A stretch of DNA of 64,000 nt, from positions 19,816,998 through 19,880,997 of the forward strand of contig CM059186.1 in assembly GCA_030323885.1 (NCBI GenBank), written 5' to 3'. Both the position numbers and the translations under genes were made by a program. The number at the start of each line of letters is the position of its first letter. Position 1 is the first letter of the stretch. The notes under the pieces were generated by a model. The model saw only the letters and a list, made by a program, of their open reading frames with translations. It had not been told where the DNA came from and did not search any database. Source of the stretch: Branchipolynoe longqiensis (Eukaryota > Annelida > Polychaeta > Phyllodocida > Polynoidae). Positions 1 to 9,839 of this stretch are shown here, piece after piece.

Positions 1-127
1 CCCCCCCCCCCCCGTGCCCCCCCACGACGACCTCAGCGAGCACATCTCCGACGTTGTTGACCCCCACATCCAAGACACCCTCCCCGCCGCCCCCTCCTGT
101 GGCCCCTCCCCTCACAAATAACGCCCC

Positions 128-1849
128 ACCCTCCTAGCCATCTGGCCCCACACACCTGGCGAAGCATGGGCCCGCTACCCCATCTTTACCCAAGCATACG
201 CCGCACTCAGGGAAGCGAGCCTCCCCAACTTTTTGGCCGCCCGCATCCCCCTTCCCTCTGGCCTCCACATCCCCGCATGATGTGACCGCCTCCGCGATTA
301 CCCTGACCCCGCCCTACTCGACCTCATTGAGTTTGGGTTCCCCACCAACTTCTCCGCCTCATCCACCCCCCGCCCCACCTACACCAACCACCGTGAGCCC
401 CCCGAGCACGCCCCCCAGATAGAGAGCTTCATAAAAACGGAGCTCGCCCTCGGCGCCCTCGCGGGCCCCTTCACCATCCCTCCTTTCACACCCTGGACCC
501 AGGTCTCCCCTATGATGACCCGCCCCAAATCTGACCCGGGCAAGAGGCGGGTCATCGTCGACCTCTCCTTTCCCCCCGGCGCCAGCGTCAATGCCGGCAT
601 CCCTCGCCGGGAATACCTCGGGAAACCCCATTCATATACCCTCCCCTCAGTCGCTGACCTTGGCCGCCGCCTCACGGGAGAGGGCCCCGGCGCCTACCTA
701 TGGACATCTCCCGGGCCGACATCTCCCGGGCTTACCGGCAACTCCGTGCCGACCCCCTGGCCTGCCCCCTGTACGGGATCACCCTTGGTGAAAAAGTTTA
801 CATTCACCTCGCCCTCCCCTTTGGCTGCCGCTCCTCGGGCGCGGCCTGCGTCCGCGTGACGGCAGCCGTCGCCTGGATTATGAGGCGCGACGGCTTTCAC
901 ATACTCGTCTACGTCGACGACTTTGTCGGCTGCGAGGCCTCCTACCTCAAGGCTTGTCAGGCCTTTGACGCTTTCCTCGCCCTCGCCGCCGCCCTCGGGC
1001 TCGACGTGGCGCCTGGGAAGTGTCATCCCCCCGCTGTCCGCCTCACCTGGCTGGGGTTCGCCCTCGACAGCGAGGGGATGACGGTCCGCATCGCCCCCGA
1101 CAAAGTCGACGACCTCGTCCTCTCCTGCGAGGCCCGCCTCACCTGCCCCGCCATAACTCGACGTGAGTTCCAGAGCCTCCTCGGGCGCTTGAACCACGTC
1201 GGCAGTTGCGTCCTCCCCGCCCGGAGGTTCATGAGTCGCCTCCTCGGGGCGCTCCGCGGCTGCTTCGGCTGCGCCTCGCTCACCCTCGACGACGACGCCC
1301 TCCGGGACCTGAGGTGGTTCACCCTCTACGGCCGGGCCTCCAACGGCCTCTACCTCCTCCGCGCCCCAGCAGGGCGCACCTACGTCATAGAGTGCGACTC
1401 CTGCCTCACGGGCGGGGGCGCCTTCTCGGTCACGCGCTGTTACGCCCGAGGGTACACCTCGGACTTCCGGGGCGGTTCCCCGACATCCATGAGTTGGAGG
1501 CGTCAACCTCGTCGTGGCCCTCCGCGCCCTCATGCCTGGCGACGCCGCGGGGGCCACCATCGTTATCAATACCGATAACATGGGCTCCGCCGCCTCCCTC
1601 ACCTCGGGCCGCGCCCAGGATGCCACCCTCGGGACCTGCGCTCGGGAGCTCTGGCTCCTCGCAGCGACGGGCTGCTTCACCCTCACCATACTCCACAAGC
1701 CCGGGGCGGAGCTCGTCTTCGCCGATGCCCTCAGCCGCGCCCACCTCGACGGGCCCTGTGCCGAGGTGGCCCGCGCCGGCATCGCCCGCCTCGGGCTAGG
1801 CCGCGTATACCCCTCACATGACGTCTTCCCAGTTAACCCCGGCCTTTGA
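128..1849 (+). pseudogene. DIRS-a reverse transcriptase / RNase H (disrupted)
   Basis: The first recognisable residues match the linker upstream of RT in DIRS-c (WPHTPG, LPNFLAARIPLPSG). An in-frame TGA at 278-280 replaces the tryptophan codon present in DIRS-c. The RT starts around SPMMTRPK near 507. A frameshift near 700 coincides with a 15-bp tandem duplication (gacatctcccgggcc) right at the catalytic palm motif A region. The palm C motif is YVDDF (about 910-924) instead of the YLDDF of the sister copies. RNase H begins at YVIECDS near 1380 and continues after another frameshift near 1490 as NTDN and then ILHKPGAELVFADALSR. All four RNase H acidic residues can be traced, but in different frames. 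The product would have copied element RNA into DNA. It is a pseudogene here. Confidence 0.85.
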
Positions 1850-2848
1850 TCCAGGTTTCGCCCCGGCCGAGGTGGACGACGTTGCCCGCCTGTGCCTCGC
1901 CTCCCTGGCCCCCTCGACATGGAGGAACCGTCGACGCCAGGCCCGGGAGTACGTAACCTACTGCGTGGCCCGAGGGCTCGCCCCCCTCGACCCCTCTGAC
2001 TTCCAGATCGCCGCCTACACGGCCTCCCTCTACGCCCGCGGCCTTGCCCCGGCCTCCATAAAAAATGCCCTCTCCGGAGCGCGCACATGGGCCGGGGCCG
2101 CCGGAGGGTCAACCGCCGCCTTCGACTCTGCCCTCGCCAAGGACGTCTGCCGAGGTGGCGAGCGCGCATCCACCCACGCCCCTCGCCAGGCGCCCCCTCT
2201 GACGCCGCGCCACCTCGCCCCCGTCATATGTCACCTCGCCCTCGCGGGATCGGCCTCGCTCGTCCCTCGGGCCGCCCTCCTCCTCGGGTACTTCGGCATG
2301 CTGCGGCAGTCGAACCTGCTGTCGCCGAGTCCCGAGGGCTGGGGCGGCCCACACACATCACCCGCGGCGACGTCGCCCTCCCCCCCGGGGGCCTCCGGGT
2401 CACGGTCAGGACCTCCAAGACCATATCCGGCCCCGCGGGTGCCGTCGCCCTATTCATCCCTGCTTGCCCGAGGCCGGGACTCTGCCCTCTGGCCGCCTGG
2501 AACACCGCCACCCGGCAGTGCCCCGCGCCCCCCGACGCCCCGGCCTTCATCATGCCCTCGGGTCGCCTCCTCGACCCGCGCTCCCTGACCGCCCTCCTGC
2601 GAGGCGCCCTTCACGCCTGAGGCATCCCGGGGGCCGAGGCCTTTACCCTCCACAGCCTACGCCGGGGCGCCGCTCAGGCCTGCCATGCCGCCGGAGTCGA
2701 CATCTCCGACATCATGGCCCAAGCGACTTGGACCTCTGAGGCGGTACATGCATACGTGCCCCGCCTCGCCCCCTCAGCGGCCCCTCGAGCCCTCTCCTCT
2801 GTCATGGTTGAGGGCTCCTCGGGCCCACCTCCCGGGCCCAACTACTAA
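1818..2848 (+). pseudogene. DIRS-a tyrosine recombinase (disrupted)
   Basis: The N-terminal SAM-like DNA-binding part starts with the ATG at 1818 and contains APSTWRNRRRQAREYVTYC, matching the recombinase of DIRS-c. The first catalytic arginine lies in MLRQSN (about 2300). A frameshift near 2330-2350 and an in-frame TGA at 2618-2620 interrupt the ORF. The C-terminal catalytic box HSLRRGAAQAC (H-x-x-R), the TW position and the nucleophile region AVHAYVP are still readable up to the stop at 2846-2848. This enzyme would integrate a circular DNA intermediate through a covalent tyrosine intermediate. It overlaps the end of the RNase H reading frame by about 30 bp, and a TCTTCCCAG acceptor-like string occurs at about 1823-1831. 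Confidence 0.85.
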
Positions 2849-3182
2849 CATTATCCTGACATTGACACTTTATATACCATGACCATTATACTTTATATCT
2901 CTCTTACTCCTTTTATTACCATTATCCAACTGACATTTGACACTGTTATCATGACATGCCTCATGCATTATACTTTACTTACCTCATTACATTGAGGCCA
3001 TGTATTCATTCACATATCTAATTATTCATGCTTGATTAATGTACTACCCATGAATATTCTGGCACTTCTGAATAACGTGCCCTTTTATCCACTCACGCCT
3101 CCTCATCCTTCCTTGCCGCGCATCGGTTGCTGATGGTCTAACGCCCTGTTATCAGTAAGAGCAATATTCACATTGAAAAGCA
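2849..3182. other. Unassigned AT-rich spacer
   Basis: Base composition changes abruptly from GC-rich to AT-rich after DIRS-a. I see CATTAT/ACTTTATA-like short words but no ORF, no repeat shared with the rest of the window, and no clear DIRS terminal repeat. It may hold the 3' untranslated part of DIRS-a. Confidence 0.4.
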
Positions 3183-3519
3183 CCAGACGGGATGAGGTAA
3201 AGTGTCCCTCTTCTGTGTTGGTAGACCATGGGATCGTGGCTTTGAACCCTGGTCGAGTCAAACCGGTGACTTAAAAATTCATACTTGTCCCTTCCTAGCC
3301 AGGTGCTTGGCATTATTAGGATCGGGCAAGGACTGGTTGGCTCAGTGTCAGGAAAATGCGACTGGGTGGGCTATCAAGTCATCATGGTGCTGACGGACTG
3401 GTCTCCCAGTGGGGCAGCACAATAAAGTCACCATGAGTGCACACTGTCACAAGTCGGTATCCATCCTGATATGACCTTAGATGTTGCTAGGACGTAAAAC
3501 AAAAAGAAACAAACAAACC
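3183..3519 (+). mobile_element. SINE-A copy, full length
   Basis: It begins with the tRNA-like head ccagacggga and carries a degenerate A-box region and the B-box-like tttgaaccctggtcgag. It then has the common body (gactggttggctcagtgtc) and ends in the A-rich tail ggacgtaaaac with an aaacaaac run. The 9-bp direct repeat TTGAAAAGC flanks it (about 3173 and 3520), as expected for target-primed insertion. Confidence 0.85.
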
Positions 3520-3554
3520 TTGAAAAGCTACTGCTAGCTATTCTGTCAGTCTTG

Positions 3555-3865
3555 TTAAAGTTTCATAGTCCGATGATTTTTAGTTTCTGTCAATTTTCTG
3601 AGATAAATATATCAGATTGATTGCAGTAGTCCACCACACTTTAGTTTGCAGTGACTTTTATTTTAAATGGCTATGTGCCAAAACTCTGATACCATAGGGT
3701 TTTGCAGTAACAGGTTCTATTAAATCGCCTCTGTATTCCCTTCTATGTGGCGACAGACCCTTAATAAGTGCATCAATATCTACGTTAGATATGTAGGTAG
3801 AATCAAATCTAGATAATTGCTTTGTCTTTGCAAATTTGACACTTCATCGGTCTATGCAGCTTTAA
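3555..3865 (-). repeat. M5 element (TTAAAGC-terminus MITE), left arm of a large inverted repeat
   Basis: It begins TTAAAG...CATAGTCCGATGA and ends TCGGTCTATGCAGCTTTAA. It is the imperfect reverse complement of 4141-4472 and resembles the copy at 11695-12043. There is no coding capacity. It is interpreted as a non-autonomous terminal-inverted-repeat element. Confidence 0.75.
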
Positions 3866-4140
3866 TGCTAGGTACACACCTACCGTATACGATTCGCGCA
3901 CTAAAACTCGCGACTCGACCCGACCCGCTTAAAACTGAAAATGGGCCGATTCGTTTTTCGAATCGCGAATCGCAATCGTAAACGGCCGCTTTTAGGACTA
4001 AAAACTGAGTTTTATGCGCGAATCGCAATCGCTAGGTGTGCGCGGGGGGCGCACACCTAGCGATTTTTGTGCGCGAAACGTGCAGTTTTCGATCGTAAAC
4101 GGGAGGTGTGCGCACACAAACGGTAGGTGTGTACCGGGCA
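3866..4140 (+). repeat. M3 foldback element (GGTACACACC ends, GCGATTCG-word interior)
   Basis: The ends GGTACACACCTACCG and CGGTAGGTGTGTACC are inverted. The interior is built from GCGAATCG/CGATTCGC words and GCGCACAC/GTGTGCGC blocks, so it can fold extensively on itself. It lies exactly between two inverted M5 copies, with TA-type flanks. A second copy is at 28799-29075 in the opposite orientation. Confidence 0.75.
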
Positions 4141-4472
4141 TAAAGCTGCATGGTCCGATCAAAACATAACATTTTCAAAACCAAAACAAATTATCTAGAT
4201 TTGATTATGCATATCTAACTTAGATACTGCTGTACTTATTAAACATTTCTCATCACATATAAGGGAATACTGAGTCAATTTAATAGAACCTGTTACTGCA
4301 TAAGCCTATGGTGTTAGAGTTTTGGCAAGCTTGCACTTCAAATATCTCAAAAGGTAGCCATTTAAAATAAAAGTTACTTCAATCTAATGTAAGGTAGGTT
4401 ATAATGATCAACCTAATATCTTTATCGTAGGAAATAACAGAAACTCAAAATCATCGGACTATGCAGCTTTAA
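4141..4472 (+). repeat. M5 element, right arm
   Basis: It begins TAAAGCTGCATGGTCCGATC and ends ATCATCGGACTATGCAGCTT plus TAA. The interior contains GAACCTGTTACTGCATAAGC and AACCTAATATCTTTATC-like segments shared with the copies at 11.7, 41.3 and 61.5 kb. It forms a long imperfect palindrome with 3555-3865. Confidence 0.75.
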
Positions 4473-4729
4473 TGACATACATATAAATACATTGAAATTT
4501 ACACAAAATTCCAAAATGGTCAGATCCTTGTCAAATGGCGGCCAAAATGATCTCAGGTGTAATTTTGCAGTGGATAATTTTGTGTCAAATCACAAGAAAA
4601 GATTTAGCTCATCAAACACGTCTAACATTAGAGGAGCTCATACAACCCCAATTATTCTAAGACCTCTGAATTTATTTGTGAGCGCCCAGACTAATCTTGC
4701 AACCATGCACATTACATTGTAGATAGGTT

Positions 4730-4931
4730 GCTTGATGTTTGGCATTGCAATGACAGGATAAGGACTAGCTTCTGCATTGCCAGGATAATGTCACCGAGTG
4801 GGATGTTGTGCTGGCAGTTTGGTATCGTGGTCCCTCAGCACTATGAAGCCGCCCTGACCGAGTATGGTATGCATTGTGGCAAGTAGATACCCGTCGTGAT
4901 ATGATGACCCCAAGGTGTTGCTAGGACGTAA
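4730..4931 (+). mobile_element. Diverged SINE-A body fragment
   Basis: It shares ggataaggact, caggataatgt, gagtgggat and the terminal gttgctaggacgtaa with SINE-A, but many bases have changed and the head is missing. This is an old, 5'-truncated copy. Confidence 0.6.
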
Positions 4932-5321
4932 GCCACCAATCACTCATAATCAAGAAGCTTATTGGCTTGCTGTCAATGACAGGTAGGGTGGGAACTTAAT
5001 CAAGGGTCTCTTGTAATAAGAACACCCATGCCAGGGGAACCACCACTATATTAAATTATATATTATGCTGTATAAGCCGTTATACAAGTATAATATAGAC
5101 GGAAGCTTCCATCTGCTCCTCAGCTCTAACTCCTCCCTCAGTCATTGACTGGAGGAGCCTTGTTCTAGTCATCTACTGTTCCAGCCTAGTTAACATGAGA
5201 TCCGTTGGGGCCGCCACCCGTCTGTGCACGCACCACTGCCCCCCTCCCCCCACCTACACCCACTGTGCCGCCAGAAATATACAAATATATAAATATAGTC
5301 ATACATGTATATATTTATACT
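4932..5321. other. Unassigned stretch
   Basis: I see no shared repeat or coding pattern. A small hairpin-like segment (gactggaggag and nearby ctcctcag) and a run of pyrimidines near 5220-5260 are the only structure. Confidence 0.3.
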
Positions 5322-5480
5322 GGAATGAGTCAGAGCGTCCGTCTCCCATGTTGGTAGATCGTGGGATTATGGGTTCGAACCCTGGTCGAGTCAAAGCAAT
5401 GACGGAACAATTGATACTTCTCGCTGCCTAGTCAGGTGCTCTGCATTATTAGCTGATTAGGATAGGGCAACGAGCAGTGG
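5322..5480 (+). mobile_element. SINE-A head fragment, 3' truncated
   Basis: It contains gagtcagagcgtccgtctcc, the B-box-like ggttcgaaccctggtcgag, and the start of the body up to ggatagggcaa. The head and part of the body are present, and the usual tail is missing. Confidence 0.75.
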
Positions 5481-5643
5481 ACTGAGGAAGAACAATCGTC
5501 CACGATTGAAATTGCCCCTGCTAAAACAAGTAATGTACCCCCCCCCCAAATGAATACTGTATTATGCAACTATAAATGAACGACTACAATCCATTTGTAA
5601 CTATGTGTTAAATGAATGATTAATGTATATACTGATATTTATA

Positions 5644-6332
5644 CCCCTGTCACACTACAACGTAATGAGCGAACGTGAGCCTAACGTGGTGATATTTGGT
5701 CATTACGTTGATGTACGTTGGATTACGTTATGATGATGTCATAATGACGTTAGAGTGACGTCGAACTACGTCACCTTACGTCGTCTTGCGTCGAGTTACG
5801 TCGAGGTTTTGGACATGTTCAAAAGTTTCGACGTAGGTCGAACGTAAGGGTCTACGTTCGCCGTACGTTCTGTTCACGTTCAGCGAACGTCAATGACGTT
5901 AGACGGACGTTATTCCAACGCTGCTCACTACGTTCAACTACGTTCCACTACGTTGACCCACATTAAACTAAGTGCAAATGCCCACGGGGCATAATGGGAA
6001 CGTCAGGAGAACGTCAGGAGAACGTCAGGAGAACGTCAGGAGAACGTCAGGAGAACGTGCATTCAACGTACGTTCAACGTCTCATGACGTAGATAACGTC
6101 ACATAACGTTCTTCTGGCGATGGAATAACGTTCATAACGTTCCGTGAGTGTCATTACGTTGACCTCTCTCGTTGAATGACGGTATCACTACGCTTTACCG
6201 ACGTTACGCTCTCGTCCACTACGCTGCATCCACGTTCAACCTGTGCCCAAATTTGCATACTACGCCGAGAAGTTCAACGTTCTTCACGTTCTCCCTACGT
6301 CGACGTCGTTACGTCGTAGTGTGACAGGGCCA
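5644..6332 (+). repeat. M1 foldback element (ACGT-word MITE), copy 1
   Basis: About 690 bp with inverted ends CCCTGTCACACTAC and GTAGTGTGACAGGG next to TA dinucleotides. The interior is saturated with ACGT-centred words (aacgt, tacgtt, gacgtc). It includes a tandem run of about five aacgtcaggag units near 6000-6060. No ORF is compatible with a transposase. Copy 2 is at 22997-23674. Confidence 0.8.
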
Positions 6333-6334
6333 TA

Positions 6335-6402
6335 CCGATATATATATATATATATCGGTATACATATATATATATTTACATATATATATACATATATATA
6401 TA
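6335..6402. repeat. TA-rich microsatellite
   Basis: Alternating ta/tatac repeats lie directly next to the right end of M1 copy 1. They may be an expanded TA target. Confidence 0.8.
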
Positions 6403-6443
6403 ACTGGACTGGTTAGCTCAGTGTCAGGATAATGTGACTGAGT
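6403..6443 (+). mobile_element. SINE body fragment
   Basis: A 40-bp piece (ctggttagctcagtgtcagg through gactgagtgg) is identical in pattern to the middle of SINE-A/B. Both ends are missing. Confidence 0.7.
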
Positions 6444-6454
6444 GGTAAATCGGG

Positions 6455-6862
6455 TACTGCAGGTATTGCAATACCTCAGGGAGTTTCACGCCCCTGCCCT
6501 GCAGAGTTGTAAACCACTGCCTTGTGTTAAGGGTTCTTGATAGAACCGAAGGCTAAGGGAGCAAACCCTAAACAGAAAACCATGTCACTGTACCAGCATT
6601 AAGGGCGGTTGATGAATGGAACTCCCAACATCTCCCGACTAGCCACTGCAGGGGCAAATAGTTTTGCGCCTGTCTGGACATGTTCTTGCCAGTGTGAAAC
6701 CTCTATTTGCTCCCCGAGAGAGTGCCGCTGGTAACTTGCAAAAGCCAGCAGCACTTCAACACTTTTGTGGGCAGCTTTCATGAAATGTACACAAAACGGA
6801 GAGCGAAAGTCAAGTAATGAAAGCAGTCTTTGTCGCATCACGGCCGACAGCATGATGATGTT
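6455..6862 (+). mobile_element. LINE 3'-end deletion derivative, copy 1
   Basis: It starts with the palindrome ggtattgcaatacc and runs through gcctgtctggacatgttctt to tttcatgaaatgtaca. It then jumps directly to gaaagcagtctttgtcgc and ends in a GATGATG-type tail. Compared with the - strand copy at 54.96-55.62 kb, nearly the whole coding C-terminus is deleted at the tgaaatgtaca junction. Three related copies occur (9.33, 51.46 and 54.96 kb). Confidence 0.7.
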
Positions 6863-7190
6863 GATGATATATATATACACATTTACACATTTCTGTTGTT
6901 TCTTAGATACTTGTGCACTTATAAACCATTTGCTGGTGAATTAGAAGGGTTGTAAGGTTTGAATAATATGAACATGAAACTTAACATTTTAAAAATATTC
7001 CGATTTGGTGGGGGAAGGCAAATGTTCTATTACTGATCAGGTATACATGACCAGGTGCGTGTATGTGTATATGTAGGTGCTGGTGATGCCTGAGTGAGAT
7101 GTAAAAAGACATAGTGGTGCTGGCAGGGCTGTGTGTAAGGGGCACTCAGAGCCTACCCCCTCCCCCCTCTGCTAGTTAGGATCAAATCAC
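6863..7190. other. Unassigned stretch
   Basis: Mostly AT-rich with a short tgtgtatatgtag segment. No coding or shared repeat signal was seen. Confidence 0.3.
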
Positions 7191-7525
7191 TCAGGCTCAA
7201 GGCAGGTGGTGGTGGCCAGGGTAGCCACACTGCTTGGTGGTGGTGGGCAGATCACTGGTTTCCATGGGGACCAGGAATGCTGGATCCCTATCGGTAGATC
7301 TAAGAATGCTTGTTTCCCATTGGGGGGAAAGGGTGGGGTGATACTCTACAATGAACCCATGTACAATATAAATAATAAACCAGAAGGCTTGACTCTCTCT
7401 CTTCTTTCATACTTTATACTCTTCCTTTTTCTTTGTCTGTATTGATTTCACTATAACCTGCCTACACAACCACAGATTTGAGCTTTAGCTATTCTATAAA
7501 ACTGGCGACCACAACGAGTGGTAAA
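7191..7525 (+). repeat. LTR-like terminal segment with primer-binding-site-like end (candidate)
   Basis: It holds tataaataataaacc followed by a pyrimidine-rich leader and tgtattgatttcactataac. It ends in taaaactggcgaccacaacg, which resembles an LTR/primer-binding-site junction. The stretch 7355-7462 resembles 18428-18550, which has the same order tataaaa, aataaa, pyrimidine tract, tgtattgattt, so the two belong to one family. No gag or pol follows. The LTR reading is inference. Confidence 0.35.
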
Positions 7526-7734
7526 TCTTTTAGTTGGAGGAGAGGATTCAACTTTATTTTATGGAGATCTAGTGTTTACAATTTGTTAAGCGCCCAGTAA
7601 CTTTATTTTTTAAATGCTGACGTCACTTGCTACCTTAGTTACCGAGTGATGCATTGGGTCCGTATGCAGGCTGTTCATATTGTTCTCTTAGTAATCGTGC
7701 TCAAATCCAGTAATCGTGCTCTGCACATACCTAT

Positions 7735-7862
7735 GTCCCCACATACATGCGTACGTACATACATACGGACGTACACATGTACGTACATACATATATGCGT
7801 TCGTGCGTGCATAGGCACATAAGTACGTACGTACATTTACGTACTTATGTACCTACATTGGT
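7735..7862. repeat. ACGT/CATA tetranucleotide-type microsatellite
   Basis: Imperfect cgtacata/tacgtaca repeats contain several local palindromes. Confidence 0.75.
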
Positions 7863-7892
7863 CTACATATATATTATATGCATATATACATA

Positions 7893-8216
7893 TGTAGTAG
7901 CGTGCACTGACCTCTCAGGCAAGTAACAAGATAGACAGGTAGGCGTGGGTAGTGTGTTGATATCAGGGAGCCTAGGTGGTGAAATGGTTAGCACCCTGGC
8001 CTGGAATGCAAAGAGATGTGGATTCGAGTCCCGCTCTAGGCGCAATATTTCCCATTTTCATCACCCACACGACACTGGTTGCCGTGACCAGGATCCTGTA
8101 CAAGCTATGCGCTGTATGGTTGTTGAACCTACCCTGGGTATGTATGTAAATATGTTGCATTGCCTGTATGTATGTAATTGGAAGCATTAAAAGACTTACA
8201 CTTCCAGGGGGACGAG
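7893..8216 (+). mobile_element. SINE-C full unit (first half of a dimer)
   Basis: The leader tgcactgacctctcaggcaa is followed by a tRNA-like segment (gcctaggtggtgaaatgg, A box; ggattcgagtcccgctct, B box). The body then ends in gcattaaaagacttacactt. The unit is about 324 bp and is followed directly by a second, truncated unit. Confidence 0.75.
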
Positions 8217-8400
8217 TGTAGTAGTTTGCACTGACCTCTCAGGCAAGTAACCACATAGATAGGTAGGTGTGGGTAGTGTGTTGATATCAGGGAGCCTAGG
8301 TGGTGTAATGGTTAGCACCCTGGCCTGGAATGCAAAGAGATGTGGGTTCGAGTCCCGCTCTAGGTGCAATATTTCCCATTTTCATTACCCCCACGACACA
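8217..8400 (+). mobile_element. SINE-C truncated unit (second half of a dimer)
   Basis: It repeats the leader and tRNA-like segment of the preceding unit. It stops right after the acgacac position, the same breakpoint as in the dimer at 52807-53312. Confidence 0.75.
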
Positions 8401-8565
8401 TATATTTGTCATATATACATATACATGTATGCTGCATATAGTATAGTATTTATGCACACATATATATACATATACATCCAAATACATATATATGGGAGAC
8501 ATGGAAAAGATCAAGTATGTTCTAGCCCTACTGACCGAAATCGACTCTTCCTATTTTCTTTCATT

Positions 8566-8785
8566 TCCTTCATTTCTCGCCGTTTTCGCCATTTCCCGCC
8601 ATTTCTCACCATTTCCCGCTATTTCTCGCCATTGTCCTCATTTCTCGTCATTTTCCTCATTTCTCACCATTTCCCGCCATTTCTAGCCATTTCTCACCAT
8701 TTCCCGCCATTTCTCGCAAATCCCCGCCATTTCTCACCATTTCCCGCCAATTCTCACCATTTCCCGCCATTTCCCATTTCTTTCC
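8566..8785 (+). repeat. 20-21 bp minisatellite (catttctcaccatttcccgc)
   Basis: About ten imperfect tandem units alternate catttctcacc and atttcccgcc half-units of about 10 bp. They produce a long but meaningless Pro/His/Phe/Ser-rich ORF. Confidence 0.85.
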
Positions 8786-9075
8786 TTACTTACCGACATG
8801 GGGTAAAGTCACGATTTTTCATTCATTACAGGTATGACATAAATAAAAATATTAAAAACACTGCTTAGCAATATGAAACAAACAGTAGATAACTAATAAA
8901 TCATCTTACATAGCTAAAAGGAAAATATCGTCTGCTGCCACATACTTTAATGACAGTACGCCTGAGAGTGAACATCTATCTACGTTTATCAGGGAAATAA
9001 CGCTACTCTCTATTGAAGCTTCTTTATTTATGTCGGAATTTAGAAACAGCAGACGACATTTACTGAGGAGGTCGG

Positions 9076-9131
9076 TGCGGGGTGGGGGTGGGGGTGGGGG
9101 TGGTGGTGGTGGGTGCCGGGGGGGGGGGCGT
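9076..9131 (+). repeat. G-rich tract with (GGGGGT)n
   Basis: Runs of five or more G separated by single T, then gggtgccggggggg. The pattern is compatible with G-quadruplex formation. Confidence 0.8.
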
Positions 9132-9195
9132 GTTCAGCAAACGAAAAGCATCATCTACTTTCAGTTATAAGTATTTGAAACGCTGGCTATGGCCA

Positions 9196-9829
9196 GTCTG
9201 TCAAACCGAATTATTGAACCAGAACCTGGTTAACTGTCTCAGATAGACGACTCACAAAAATCGACTCATAAAATGTGAACCGGTGTAACAGACCAGATTA
9301 AACCCCCGCCAGATAAACCCCGGGTCATCATCATCATGCTGTCGGTTGTGATGCGACAAAGACTGCTTTCATTACTTGACTGCCGCTCTCCATTTAGCTC
9401 TCTGCTCGTGAGAGTTGCGTCCATGAGTCTGTCTTAATGTCTCTTAGCTTCAGGTTTGACATTTCATGAAAGCTGCCTGCAAAAGCTGCCGGCTTTTGGT
9501 GTCTGGTATCTCCGGTACCCATCTGTACATGTCCGGTACCCATCCGTGAGTGTCCGGTTGGTGTCCGGTTGGTGTCCGATTTGTCCATTTTGTCCGGTAC
9601 ATGTCCGGTACCCATCCGTTGCGTGTCCGGTTCTCGTCCGGTTCTCGTCCAGTACATGTACGGCACATGTACGGTACATGTACGGTACTTGTCTGGTCTC
9701 CCGGCGGCAATTGACCCAATTAGGCTCCATTTCAGTACATTTCGATACTTTATATCACCGGAGAGCACCGGACTAGACAATTCTTTGTCCGGTGGTGTCC
9801 GGTACTCAATCCGGTAAGGTGTGACAGAC
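9196..9829 (+). repeat. M4 foldback element (GTCCGGTAC-word), with inserted LINE fragment
   Basis: The outer ends GTCTGTCAAACC and GGTGTGACAGAC are inverted with about one mismatch. The right half (about 9510-9815) is filled with gtccggtac, gtaccc and acatgtac words. A LINE 3' fragment occupies about 9326-9495. The overlapping Tyr/Met/Arg-rich ORFs on both strands are by-products of the word repeats. Confidence 0.55.
9326..9495 (-). mobile_element. LINE 3'-end deletion derivative, copy 2
   Basis: Reading the - strand: ends of the catgaaatgt type join directly to aacctgaagctaagagac-type sequence. It then runs to gacagcatgatgatgatg. It is the same family as 54958-55620 with a different deletion junction. 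Confidence 0.65.
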
Positions 9830-9839
9830 GCTTTAGGCC

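Larger units (their letters stand above)
1..2848 (+). mobile_element. DIRS-a: DIRS-like tyrosine-recombinase retrotransposon, broken, cut by window edge
   Basis: This block reads as the downstream part of a DIRS-like element in the order linker, reverse transcriptase, RNase H, tyrosine recombinase. It aligns with the better preserved DIRS-c copy at 35.8-41.0 kb. It is strikingly C-rich and GC-rich compared with the AT-rich DNA that begins right after the recombinase stop codon at 2846-2848. At least two in-frame stops and several frameshifts show that it is dead. The Gag part lies outside the window. No methyltransferase domain, found in classic DIRS1, is visible between RNase H and recombinase. 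No terminal repeat can be assigned because the left end is missing. Confidence 0.85.

Noticed and set aside
8566..8785. Regular ~20-bp repeats that could suggest a CRISPR-like array
   Set aside because: Units are directly tandem without unique spacers, and the DNA is eukaryotic.
9394..9817. Overlapping Tyr/Met/Arg-rich ORFs on both strands
   Set aside because: They arise from reiterated GTCCGGTAC/ACATGTAC words in M4 and look alike in several frames.
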